From DATJUF01 sp035524095 (GTDB taxonomy: Bacteria > Desulfobacterota > Binatia > Binatales > Binataceae), in assembly GCA_035524095.1 (NCBI GenBank), contig DATKPK010000006.1:1-13801 (forward strand): a stretch of DNA of 13,801 nt, read 5' to 3'. The position numbers and the translations under genes are program-made. Below, piece after piece: positions 7,175 to 13,387 of this stretch. Within the stretch, counting starts at the first letter, position 1; every line of letters starts with the position of its first letter. Below the pieces are notes generated by a model, which worked only from the letters and a program-made list of their open reading frames with translations, made no database searches and was not told where the DNA came from.

Positions 7175-7933
7175 TCATGGCGACGTCCCTGGATCCGCGT
7201 CGCTATCGTTGTACGGGGCGCTAACCGAGTCGGGCGTTGGAGATACATCGACGTCGCCTGAATCGCTGTTATCGTCCAAGAGGAATTTTGGAGTCGGCTT
7301 CGCGCTCGGAGTCGGAATAGGCGTAACGGGCTGCGGGCAGTCGCAATCGGGCGCGCCGTTCACGCTAACGCTAAACTCACGACTGAAAACTGAACCGTCT
7401 GCCGCACGAATACAGCAACAACCTGTTTGAGTGCCGACGAATATGCCTGGATTGGTTGGAGAGACGACGACTGCCTCGCAAGCCTGGTTCGGGTTTGCAG
7501 GGTTGCTCGGAAAGAACAGTGCGCCGCCGTTGGGCGGCGTAACGTCGTGATATCGGTATTTGCCAGGGTTGGACGGACGAGTGAAAACGCCTTGGGCATT
7601 CAGTTGCAATTGGTCACCAATGTCTATCGGGGTCGAAGTCGCAAAGGGAGTGCATGGCGGCGTCGGACTCGGCGTCGGAGTCTTGGTTGACGTCGGCGTC
7701 TTAGTCGGTGAGCCGTTTGGCGTAGGCGTGACGGTCTGGACTGGGGTCCCAGTTGGAGGCGGTCCGAAGCAAAGATAGAGGCCCACCAATACCGTTGGCG
7801 TCGGCGTCGGGCTGACGCCGCTACCACCTCCGCCACAGCTCAAAAAAATCACCGAGCCGATGAAAAGCAGCACCGGCGCAAGCACCAACGTTCGTCGCAA
7901 CCAAAGCATCGGCATTGAGCTATGACGGCGCAT
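7175..7933 (-). CDS. Putative exported lipoprotein with Thr/Pro repeats, 252 aa
   Basis: No family is recognised. The N-terminus has arginines, a hydrophobic stretch (about 15-31) and IFLSC with Cys at 33 followed by GGGG, an imperfect lipobox (Phe at -3). It is probably a membrane-anchored lipoprotein with a flexible Gly linker. Residues 41-97 are dominated by PT/TPTP units, and a shorter PT stretch recurs near 202-215. Between them is a 100-residue region with a Cys cluster (TGCCC, then DCDC) that could be a small immunoglobulin-like or disulphide-bonded domain. The C-terminus is Asp/Ser-rich and acidic. Such PT linkers usually space a domain away from the membrane or carry O-glycans in other bacteria. 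Start choice is uncertain: Met7 or Met9 would also leave a full signal peptide. Confidence 0.75.
   Translation of the reverse strand: MRRHSSMPMLWLRRTLVLAPVLLFIGSVIFLSCGGGGSGVSPTPTPTVLVGLYLCFGPPPTGTPVQTVTPTPNGSPTKTPTSTKTPTPSPTPPCTPFATSTPIDIGDQLQLNAQGVFTRPSNPGKYRYHDVTPPNGGALFFPSNPANPNQACEAVVVSPTNPGIFVGTQTGCCCIRAADGSVFSREFSVSVNGAPDCDCPQPVTPIPTPSAKPTPKFLLDDNSDSGDVDVSPTPDSVSAPYNDSDADPGTSP
7643..7813 (-). repeat. Low-complexity Thr/Pro-coding repeat inside the lipoprotein gene
   Basis: On the plus strand this reads as repeated GGCGTCGG/GTCGGAGT-like hexamer and nonamer variants, encoding PT, TP and SP units. The copies are degenerate rather than identical, so this is a coding low-complexity tract, not a satellite or CRISPR. 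Such tracts commonly vary in length between strains. Confidence 0.7.
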
Positions 7934-8061
7934 TGAAGCTCTGTCAAGCTAGCCAAGATCAGACAGTGCTCACTATTTCGCAATCACAGACTTACCGGGT
8001 GTCGCACGCCGCCGCCGCCGATTTGCGGCATACTGTAAGAATAAGTTCATCAAGGGGCTGG

Positions 8062-8670
8062 ATGGCGGGCATCGAAATGGCGATTAAGCGCATATGCGTT
8101 TTCTGTGGGTCCAACTCCGGCGCGAAACCAGTGTATCTGAAGGCGGCGCGCGAGCTGGGCAGCGAGCTGGCGGCGCGTGGCATCGGACTGATCTATGGCG
8201 GGGCGACGATTGGTTTGATGGGTGAAATCGCGCGCGCGGCGATCGCGGGCCGCGGTGAGGTGATCGGAGTAATTCCGAGTTCGATGGCGACCAGAGAGAT
8301 CGCCTTCACAGCTTTGTCCGACTTGCGGATCGTTGGGTCAATGCACGAGCGTAAGGCAGCGATGGCCGATCTGGCCGATGGCTTTATCGCATTACCGGGA
8401 GGGCTGGGCACCCTGGAGGAATTTTGTGAGATCCTGACTTGGGGACAGTTGGGCATTCATCGGAAGCCATGCGGGCTGTTGAATATCGAGAATTATTTCG
8501 GCGAGTTGCTGAGATTTCTTGATCATGGGGTCAACGAGGGATTCATCAAACCAGCCCATCGTGGGCTGGCGATAGTAGAAGCTGAGATTACAGCTATGCT
8601 GAAGCGATTTGAGAATTTCAATCCAACTCAGACAAGCACAAGTAAATGGCTCGATCCGGCGAATCGTTAA
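8062..8670 (+). CDS. LOG-family protein (cytokinin riboside 5'-monophosphate phosphoribohydrolase-like), 202 aa
   Basis: This is a Rossmann-fold nucleotide hydrolase of the LOG/TIGR00730 group, which cleaves the N-glycosidic bond of nucleoside 5'-monophosphates. The N-terminal ICVFCGSNSG lies at 11-20, YGGATIGLMG at 45-54, and the catalytic arginine is in MHERK (R97). The diagnostic PGGLGTLEE lies at 112-120 with E120 as catalytic glutamate. All signature residues are intact and the length matches the family. The frame is open further upstream (to about 7915), but the ATG at 8062 follows AAGGGG by 5 bases and begins close to the conserved domain. Met6 is an alternative. In bacteria these enzymes may make free adenine or cytokinin-like bases, or act in nucleotide salvage; which applies here cannot be told. 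Confidence 0.93.
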   Translation: MAGIEMAIKRICVFCGSNSGAKPVYLKAARELGSELAARGIGLIYGGATIGLMGEIARAAIAGRGEVIGVIPSSMATREIAFTALSDLRIVGSMHERKAAMADLADGFIALPGGLGTLEEFCEILTWGQLGIHRKPCGLLNIENYFGELLRFLDHGVNEGFIKPAHRGLAIVEAEITAMLKRFENFNPTQTSTSKWLDPANR

Positions 8671-8824
8671 CCTTGCGACTTCCTGAAGTGGAGCATGTCG
8701 CGGTTTTTAGGCATGAGACATGGCGCTCCTTGCGACATAAATGGAGCGCGAGTGTGTCAGAGAATCGGAACGGGACACTCCACCTAATTGTGCTCTAGCC
8801 AAGTGATTCATTTTGGGATAAAAG
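8671..8824 (+). other. Structured intergenic segment after the LOG gene
   Basis: No ORF of merit is seen. Inverted repeats nest here: GTGGAG (8688-8693) with CTCCAC (8778-8783); GCGCTCC (8723-8729) with GGAGCGC (8743-8749); GTGTC (8754-8758) with GACAC (8774-8778, sharing one base with the outer arm). GCGACAT (8732-8738) in the central hairpin loop is complementary to ATGTCGC (8695-8701), so a pseudoknot is possible. It could be a long structured 3' UTR or a small RNA ending at the terminator at 8825-8873. This comes from sequence pairing only. Confidence 0.35.
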
Positions 8825-8873
8825 AAAGGCGGGCGATTAAAGGAGGGGGGAGTCTCCTTAATGCCCGCCTTTT
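8825..8873. terminator. Long bidirectional intrinsic terminator
   Basis: AAAGGCGGGCGATTAAAGGAG (8825-8845) pairs almost completely with CTCCTTAATGCCCGCCTTT (8854-8873 region), a stem of roughly 18-19 pairs with one or two bulges. On the plus strand it ends in CCTTTTC; on the minus strand in CCTTTCTTTTATC. It therefore can stop transcripts from both the LOG gene (plus) and the EthD gene group (minus), which converge here. Confidence 0.85.
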
Positions 8874-9082
8874 CAACCAGCCGTCGTCGCTTACGGTTGG
8901 CCGTCCGGTTGCAGGGAGGAGGTTGCAACCGAACTGTTCTGGTTTTCGCTCTCACATAATTCGACGCAGTACGCTCGGATTATATTCAGTCGGCAATTCT
9001 TCTGTACGAGTAGCTTTTCGGCGAGGGGCAATTAGAGCTTGCCGCCGCCAGTCATGGCGCGTTCGGAGCGAGCTAATTTGAA
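8874..9082. other. Gene-free stretch with an 8-bp hairpin
   Basis: Nothing coding is supported. CGGTTGCA (8906-8913) and TGCAACCG (8924-8931) form a perfect 8-bp stem with a 10-base purine-rich loop containing GGGAGGAGG. A T-rich stretch follows about 11 bases later on the plus strand. The remainder, up to the EthD stop at 9083, shows no motif I recognise. It would be transcribed as the 3' UTR of the minus-strand group. Confidence 0.4.
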
Positions 9083-9424
9083 CTAAATCACCGGATTCTC
9101 CTCTGTGATAAATGAGATGCATTTGTCGGCGTCAACGAATTTCTGCTCGTCGGGACGGATGACCTCCAAATAGCGCGGTTCGTTGAAGGCCGCGACCAGT
9201 TCCTCGACATTGTCGAACCACAATTCCGCCACGCCGTCATGCGGACCCGCGACTCCTAGCGGCACCGCGCCACCGACCAGATGGCATTGCACGTATTTTC
9301 TTACATGCCGTACAAATTCCGGAACGCTAGCGACCAGTGGTCCGTGATGATTGCGCCAATAGGCGCTGAATTCTTCGCGGCTAAGACCGACCTTGCGGGT
9401 GGCGCAGATGATGTACTTGACCAT
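9083..9424 (-). CDS. EthD-domain protein (dimeric alpha/beta barrel), 113 aa
   Basis: This small protein resembles the EthD family: MVKYIICATRKVGLSREEFSAYWRNHHGPLV, with the characteristic F-x-x-Y-W...H-G-P-L segment at about 19-30, and a C-terminal ELWFDNVEELVAAFNEPRY strand-helix pair. EthD members are ferredoxin-like dimers found beside oxidative degradation genes, and the biochemical role is often unknown. Upstream open frame to 9637 is rejected because it is not protein-like and the family begins at this ATG. A purine-rich AAGGAG lies 15 bases upstream, further than usual, with GAGG closer. It is last of a minus-strand group behind two SDR genes and a VanZ-like gene, so it may be co-transcribed with them. 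Confidence 0.85.
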   Translation of the reverse strand: MVKYIICATRKVGLSREEFSAYWRNHHGPLVASVPEFVRHVRKYVQCHLVGGAVPLGVAGPHDGVAELWFDNVEELVAAFNEPRYLEVIRPDEQKFVDADKCISFITEENPVI

Positions 9425-9433
9425 TAGAAACGA

Positions 9434-9458
9434 GCCTCGCTCCTTGGATGAGCGAAGC
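9434..9458 (-). other. Hairpin before the EthD gene
   Basis: On the minus strand GCTTCGCT pairs with AGCGAGGC over 8 pairs (one T-G wobble), with a 9-base loop CATCCAAGG. It is followed by a TCGTTTCT stretch and the EthD start 9 bases later. It places the purine-rich AAGGAG in the loop and upper stem, so it could modulate EthD translation. It could instead be a weak terminator for the VanZ gene. Confidence 0.35.
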
Positions 9459-9527
9459 ATCGGTGAGGGTGCGTGCGAAGTCAAACACATGCGATTTTGG
9501 TCGTCGCAGGCGCAATCCTTGAAGCGC

Positions 9528-10011
9528 TTAATGGCGTGCGATCTTACCGTATCGCGGAGGGGGTAGGCGGTGCGCACGAGGCCATTTGATAATCGCGCGA
9601 TAGACGAAAAAGGCGAAGAGCGCTCCGCTGGTATCAAGCATCACGTCCATAAGCGAACCACTGCGTCCGGGAATGAAGGTCTGCAGGAATTCATCGATTG
9701 AGGCGAATAAGGCGCAGAGCGCCAGCGCGATTAGTGGTAGCTTGCGCAAGGGTCCGATGACGAGCAGTGTGAAGCCCACCCCAGGAATCAGGGAAATGAC
9801 CGAACTTCCGCACCATGTCGTGGATGCGCGAGATGTCGGCTGTCGAGGCAGATAGCCAAAACCATCGGACCAGCGGGTCGACGATCGCAAGTGTGTTACG
9901 TCGGGCGAACAGCACCCCAGCAAAAGCCGCGAGAATCACGAGGAAGGCGGCGACTGAGATTATGATTACGAGTCGCCGTTCGAACATTTGAATTTGCGCG
10001 CTGGTGGCCAA
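9528..10011 (-). pseudogene. VanZ-like membrane protein, split by a frameshift
   Basis: The reading begins in one frame at 10011 (TTG; or ATG at 9987) as MFERRLVIIISVAAFLVILAAF... and carries a membrane helix and the VanZ-type segment HDMVRKFGHF. The family then continues in a different frame as LIPGVGFTLLVIGPLRKLPLIAL, followed by the conserved FASIDEFLQTFIPGR and SLMDVMLDTSGALFAF, ending at 9528. The shift is at the GGG at 9791-9793 (CCC on the coding strand): removing one C restores KFGHFLIPGVGF and one continuous protein of about 150-160 residues with several membrane helices. VanZ-family proteins take their name from a teicoplanin-resistance accessory protein, and most have no known role. 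This is either a genuine frameshift or a homopolymer sequencing error. Domain identity is well supported; activity is not. Confidence 0.75.
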
Positions 10012-10063
10012 TTGTTAGCGCTCGGGCGGATCCAAAATCAGATAATTGCAGCAGACTCGAATG

Positions 10064-10820
10064 TCATTGTGCAGTCAGGCCACCATCGACCGGAAATGCG
10101 GCACCGGTGACGAATGACGACGCGTCCGAAAAAAGCCATGCGACCGCATTACCGATCTCCTCAGGCCGTCCGGCACGGCCAATCGGCTCTTGGCCGAGCA
10201 ACGCTTCTTTACGTTTTGGATCCTCATCCATTGAAGGATTGGAGGCGTACCAATTACGCCTGGACAGACGGCGTTAACGCGGATGTTGGAGCGCGCATAC
10301 TCAAGTGCTGCGGTTTTAGTCAAGCCGATCACGCCATGCTTGGCGGCTGCATACGCAGCCATCCGCACCGCACCGAGCAACCCCGCAGTCGATGCAGTGT
10401 TAACGATGGAACCGCTCCCCTGCCTAAACATCTGCAAGATCTGATACTTCATGCATAGCCACAGAGCTTTGAGGTCGACGGCGAGCGTTCGATCCCAATT
10501 CTCCTCAGTGTCTTCGGTGACGCTGACAATCTGACCGGAGATTCCGGCGTTGTTGTGTGCGCCGTCGAGGCGTCCCCAACGACGTACGGCGGTCGCGACC
10601 AGCGCCTCACAATCAATGGCGCGCGTTACGTCGGCCTTGAGGAATTCAGCCTCGCCACCGGCGGCGCGTACTAATTCGGTGGTTTCAGTGCCGCGGCGAG
10701 TCGAAATATCCGAGACCAAGACCTTCGCCCCTTGTTGCGCCAGCACTAGAGCAGTCGCGCGTCCAATACCGCCGCCAGCACCTGTGACTAAGTTACTTTA
10801 CCCTCAAGCAATCCACGCAT
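10064..10820 (-). pseudogene. Short-chain dehydrogenase/reductase, broken by two apparent 1-base deletions
   Basis: The ATG at 10820 is preceded by GGAGGAG at good spacing and reads MRGLLEGKVT, then hits TAG at 10788-10790. Restoring one base there gives LVTGAGGGIGRATALVLAQQGAKV, a normal SDR cofactor motif. The middle is intact: NNAG, catalytic Ser in NTASTAG, YAAAK active site, VNAVCPGVIGTP. Near 10228-10245 the frame shifts again; the other frame supplies MDEDPKRKEALLGQEPIGRAGRPEEIG and ends FPVDGGLTAQ at the stop 10064-10066. With two single-base restorations the protein would be 252 residues, matching its neighbour. It is about 60% identical by eye to the intact SDR 36 bases upstream, so it is a tandem duplicate. 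It is either a decaying copy or two sequencing errors. Confidence 0.8.
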
Positions 10821-10856
10821 CGCCAGTCTCCTCCGAGTGTTGGAATCGAATGATCG

Positions 10857-11618
10857 CTATTGTGCGGTCATGCCACCATCGACCGGCAAAGAGCATCCCG
10901 TGACGAAGGACGCGTAGTCTGAAAGCAGCCATGTGACCGCTTCGCCGATCTCACCAGGCTGTCCCATCCGCGCTATTGGCTCGACGCCAACCAGAGCATC
11001 CTTCAGCCGGGGGTGACTCGCGACCATACCAGCCACCATCGCAGTGTCGATCACGCCAGGACAGACCGCGTTGACGCGAACTTTGGCGCGCGCATATTCA
11101 AGCGCGGCGGTCTTGGTCAGGCCAATGACACCATGCTTGGAGGCAGTATAGGCAGGCATCCCATGCGACCCGACCAAGCCAGCGGCTGAGGCCGTGTTGA
11201 CGATCGCGCCGCCGCCTTGAGTAAGCATCTGCTGAATTTCGTACTTCATGCAAAGCCACACACCGCGCAAATTTACGGCCATGATATGATCGAAATTCTC
11301 TTCGGTGTCGTCGGCGGTGCGTGCAATCTTGCCACTGACGCCGGCGTTATTGAAGGCGCAATCGAGACTGCCGAAAGCCTTTACCGTCGCCGTAACCATC
11401 GCCGCCGCATCAGTTGGCTGAGCGACATTGATCTTCGCAAAGACGGCTTCGCCGCCAGCTTTTCGAATCAGCTCAACGGTCTCATTACCAGCTGCCTCAG
11501 TCATGTCGGCGACCAGGATGCGTGCGCCTTCCCGCGCCATCGCGAGCGCAGCTGCGCGCCCGATCCCCGAACTCGCGCCGGTCACCAACGCAGCTTTTCC
11601 TTCGAGCATTTTAGCCAT
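10857..11618 (-). CDS. SDR family oxidoreductase, intact, 253 aa
   Basis: This is a classical short-chain dehydrogenase/reductase. Cofactor motif TGASSGIG at 13-20; D38 after the second strand suggests NAD(H) preference; NNAG at 90-93; catalytic S144 (NTAS), Y157 and K161 (YTASK). The C-terminal GEIGEAVTWLLSDYASFVTGCSLPVDGG is typical of the FabG/cyclohexanol-dehydrogenase-like group. The substrate is not predictable. GAGG lies about 10 bases before the ATG. It is the first gene of the minus-strand group and is followed after 36 bases by its damaged paralogue. A plausible promoter lies just upstream: TATATT near 11639-11644, with TTGCAT about 19 bases before it. Confidence 0.93.
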   Translation of the reverse strand: MAKMLEGKAALVTGASSGIGRAAALAMAREGARILVADMTEAAGNETVELIRKAGGEAVFAKINVAQPTDAAAMVTATVKAFGSLDCAFNNAGVSGKIARTADDTEENFDHIMAVNLRGVWLCMKYEIQQMLTQGGGAIVNTASAAGLVGSHGMPAYTASKHGVIGLTKTAALEYARAKVRVNAVCPGVIDTAMVAGMVASHPRLKDALVGVEPIARMGQPGEIGEAVTWLLSDYASFVTGCSLPVDGGMTAQ

Positions 11619-12047
11619 GATTCAATTACCTCGCGGACAATATACCCAGCCTGACATGGAGATATGCAATCCCACTCAGGTGATGCGAAGCTGAGATGGA
11701 AGAATTTGGAATGGCTGGAGTCAGCTTCGGTTGGGCTTGCCTGCCGCGAGATGGTTACGGCAAATCAAAAGCATCTTTTCAAAGATTTTCTGAATTTTCA
11801 CTCCTATCGGTCTTATTCTGCTTCAATTTGACCTAGCATCTCAGAGTCATTGACACTTCCTTATGCCACTTGACTACCATCTATGACCTGCGACACTACT
11901 TGTTATCATCTGAAACTGACGTTAAGTAACTGGTACGATTAACAAGTTGTACTAACCGGCAGAGGTAGCCAGGTAATTTTTTTTCGCGATACACACTTAG
12001 CTTTAACGTTCTGAAGTAACGGCCAAATCGGAAAGGGGGACTTTGCG
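11619..12047. promoter_or_regulatory. Divergent SDR/crp-like intergenic region, AT-richer
   Basis: No gene is supported across 429 bases. It is visibly more AT-rich than its flanks. A perfect 9-bp inverted repeat, CGAAGCTGA (11686-11694) and TCAGCTTCG (11721-11729), spans a 26-base loop. CTGACATG at 11651-11658 equals half of the palindrome found at the tetR/HAD junction. TTGACA near 11848 is a possible -35 for the crp-like gene, without a good -10. A poly-T run lies near 11977-11984. The Crp-like gene has AAGGGGG about 10 bases before its ATG. Confidence 0.45.
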
Positions 12048-12842
12048 ATGACTCCTGGAATGCAGGAGACTGCCGACGACAGACAGCAGTTCGAGTCACA
12101 GTTAAAGGGCTGGATCTTGCCGCCTGAGGTTGTCGAACGACTGATTGGATATCACACCATTATCAACTACCCGCCCTCAGCCTTGATTTACAAACAAGGC
12201 TTTCCCGCAGACTTCCTGTTCTGGGTCGTCAAGGGTGCGGCTAAAGTTTACTGTCCATTGCGGAACGGTTCACGGATCCTGGTCCACGCTGCGGGTCCCG
12301 GCGAATTGCTCGGCCATTTCGACTTGATGGACGACCAGTCGCAGTGGGTGCGCCTGTTTGAGGCGCATTCGTGGACGAGATGCACACTCGCGATGGTGAC
12401 GCGGCAGCATGTCGTCAAGCTGGCGAAAAGTCTGGAGCCAGTGGTGCTGGTGGAAATGCTGCAGCGGATGAATACTGCGTGGTCATCTTGGGTGGGGGCC
12501 TTTGCGAGCTTCCTGGGCCTTTCGTTTCGCGATAGGCTCGAGCTGGTGATGCGTGAGCTAGGCACAAAATTCGGTATCCAGGACAAAGAAGGGATTCTGC
12601 TCGGGCTCGATCCGGCCCATGCAGACCTGGCAGAGATGATCGGCAGCTCGCGACCGATGGTTAGCCGATTGATGTCGGAGTTGATCAGCGAAGGCGAGAT
12701 TGGACGACGAGGCAAGCGCTATATCTTGCTGAATGGCGGGCGACTCGCTGTTCGCGTCAAGGGTACGCAGCCGGGCAAGCTGAGCCATCATGCGGTGCGC
12801 GTAGGGCACAACGGCAACGGCCGCGTGACAGTTGCCGCATAG
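12048..12842 (+). CDS. Crp/Fnr-family transcriptional regulator, 264 aa
   Basis: Residues about 25-135 form a cyclic-nucleotide-type beta-barrel: LIYKQGFPADFLFWVVKGAAKVY, then GSRILVHAAGPGELLGHFDLMDD. A long dimerisation helix follows, and then a winged helix: DPAHADLAEMIGSSRPMVSRLMSELISEGEIGRRGKRYIL (about 185-228), with the Crp-like S-R-x-x-V-S-R recognition helix. The phosphate-binding Arg-Ser/Thr-Ala of cAMP-binding CRP is not visible after GELLG, and there is no N-terminal cysteine cluster for an Fnr iron-sulphur centre, so the signal is unknown. The basic, Gly/His-rich tail after 235 is beyond the usual domain. It is divergent from the SDR group and stands alone before the converging rRNA operon. 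Confidence 0.9.
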   Translation: MTPGMQETADDRQQFESQLKGWILPPEVVERLIGYHTIINYPPSALIYKQGFPADFLFWVVKGAAKVYCPLRNGSRILVHAAGPGELLGHFDLMDDQSQWVRLFEAHSWTRCTLAMVTRQHVVKLAKSLEPVVLVEMLQRMNTAWSSWVGAFASFLGLSFRDRLELVMRELGTKFGIQDKEGILLGLDPAHADLAEMIGSSRPMVSRLMSELISEGEIGRRGKRYILLNGGRLAVRVKGTQPGKLSHHAVRVGHNGNGRVTVAA

Positions 12843-12881
12843 AACTGAGTTAAAAAGCGGTCGCTAAGAGCTTCTGCTCGT

Positions 12882-12928
12882 CGCCGAAGGAGACAGCTGA
12901 CCATCGCGATGGCTCAGCGCCTTCGGCG
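12882..12928. other. Large two-part hairpin downstream of the crp-like gene
   Basis: CGCCGAAGG (12882-12890) pairs with CCTTCGGCG (12920-12928). Inside, GCTGACCATCG pairs with CGATGGCTCAGC with a single bulge. The result is a 47-base stem with one internal loop. It lies 40 bases after the crp-like stop. There is no T run on either side. A smaller GAGC-TTCT-GCTC hairpin precedes it (12868-12879). It could stop or protect the crp-like transcript, or be one copy of a dispersed palindromic repeat. Confidence 0.5.
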
Positions 12929-13032
12929 CAAAGGGCGGCCATGCCAATAGACTTCACCAATCATTTGACTTGGATGACAGGCACGGTTTTGTTCGGAGGG
13001 CCGCAGTTGGTTGCAGCGCGATTGGAATGAGA

Positions 13033-13058
13033 AAGGCGGAGCATCGCTGCTCCGCCTT
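13033..13058 (-). terminator. Intrinsic terminator of the rRNA operon
   Basis: AAGGCGGAGC (13033-13042) and GCTCCGCCTT (13049-13058) form a perfect 10-bp stem with a 6-base loop. On the minus strand it is followed by TTTCTCATT. It starts 6 bases after the 5S 3' end, the expected place for rrn termination. Confidence 0.9.
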
Positions 13059-13064
13059 GGTTGA

Positions 13065-13183
13065 TCCCGGCCGCGACCTACTCTCCCGTGCCGCCTACGG
13101 GCACAGTACCATCGGCGCTGAAGGGCTTAACTGCCGTGTTCGGGATGGGAACGGGTGTTTCACCTTCGCTATTACGACCGGAA
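13065..13183 (-). rRNA. rrf: 5S ribosomal RNA, complete
   Basis: The minus strand reads TTCCGGTCGTAATAGCGAAG at its 5' end and GAGAGTAGGTCGCGGCCGGGA at its 3' end. The ends pair over 10 bases (TTCCGGTCGT with GCGGCCGGGA). The conserved core CCCGTTCCCATCCCGAACAC, then GTTAAGCCC and CAGCGCCGATGGTACTG, is diagnostic of bacterial 5S. The deduced length is 119 bases. It is the last gene of the rRNA operon. Confidence 0.96.
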
Positions 13184-13387
13184 ACTTGTCTTCGCGTTCG
13201 CTACTTGGGCCCTGATTTGTAATCCAAACGTAACCAACGCGATTTATGATATCTGACAAACTGAACGTAGGGTTTTGCAAGTGAATCTTGTGAACCGTAT
13301 ATGCGATTGCGCCTTTGCTGCGCGGATCCGGCTAGCGATATCGAAATCCGGATCCATCTCCAGCGCCATTCCCGTGAAGGAATGTTA
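13184..13387 (-). other. 23S-5S spacer with two inverted repeats, no tRNA
   Basis: This roughly 204-base spacer has no tRNA-like cloverleaf or CCA end. GGATCCGG (13324-13331) with CCGGATCC (13348-13355) forms an 8-bp stem with a 16-base loop. CATTCC (13367-13372) with GGAATG (13379-13384) forms a small hairpin immediately beyond the 23S 3' end. Both are candidates for rRNA processing signals. Confidence 0.6.

Noticed and set aside
7643..7813. CRISPR-like or satellite repeat
   Set aside because: The repeats are short, degenerate and in frame with a Thr/Pro-coding sequence, with no constant repeat and unique spacer pattern.
8002..8022. GCC trinucleotide run upstream of the LOG gene
   Set aside because: Only a handful of units in GC-rich DNA; no sign of a functional repeat.
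9785..9800. Programmed frameshift in the VanZ-like gene
   Set aside because: TTTCCCT looks like a slippery heptamer for -1 shifting, but -1 leads directly to TGA. The needed shift is +1, with no stop codon or rare-codon pause in the zero frame, so an indel is simpler.
12970..13215. Open frames across the rRNA region
   Set aside because: They overlap 5S rRNA and the rrn terminator; chance frames in structural RNA genes.
13184..13387. tRNA in the 23S-5S spacer
   Set aside because: No acceptor-stem pairing with T-loop GGTTCGA-type sequence was found in either orientation.
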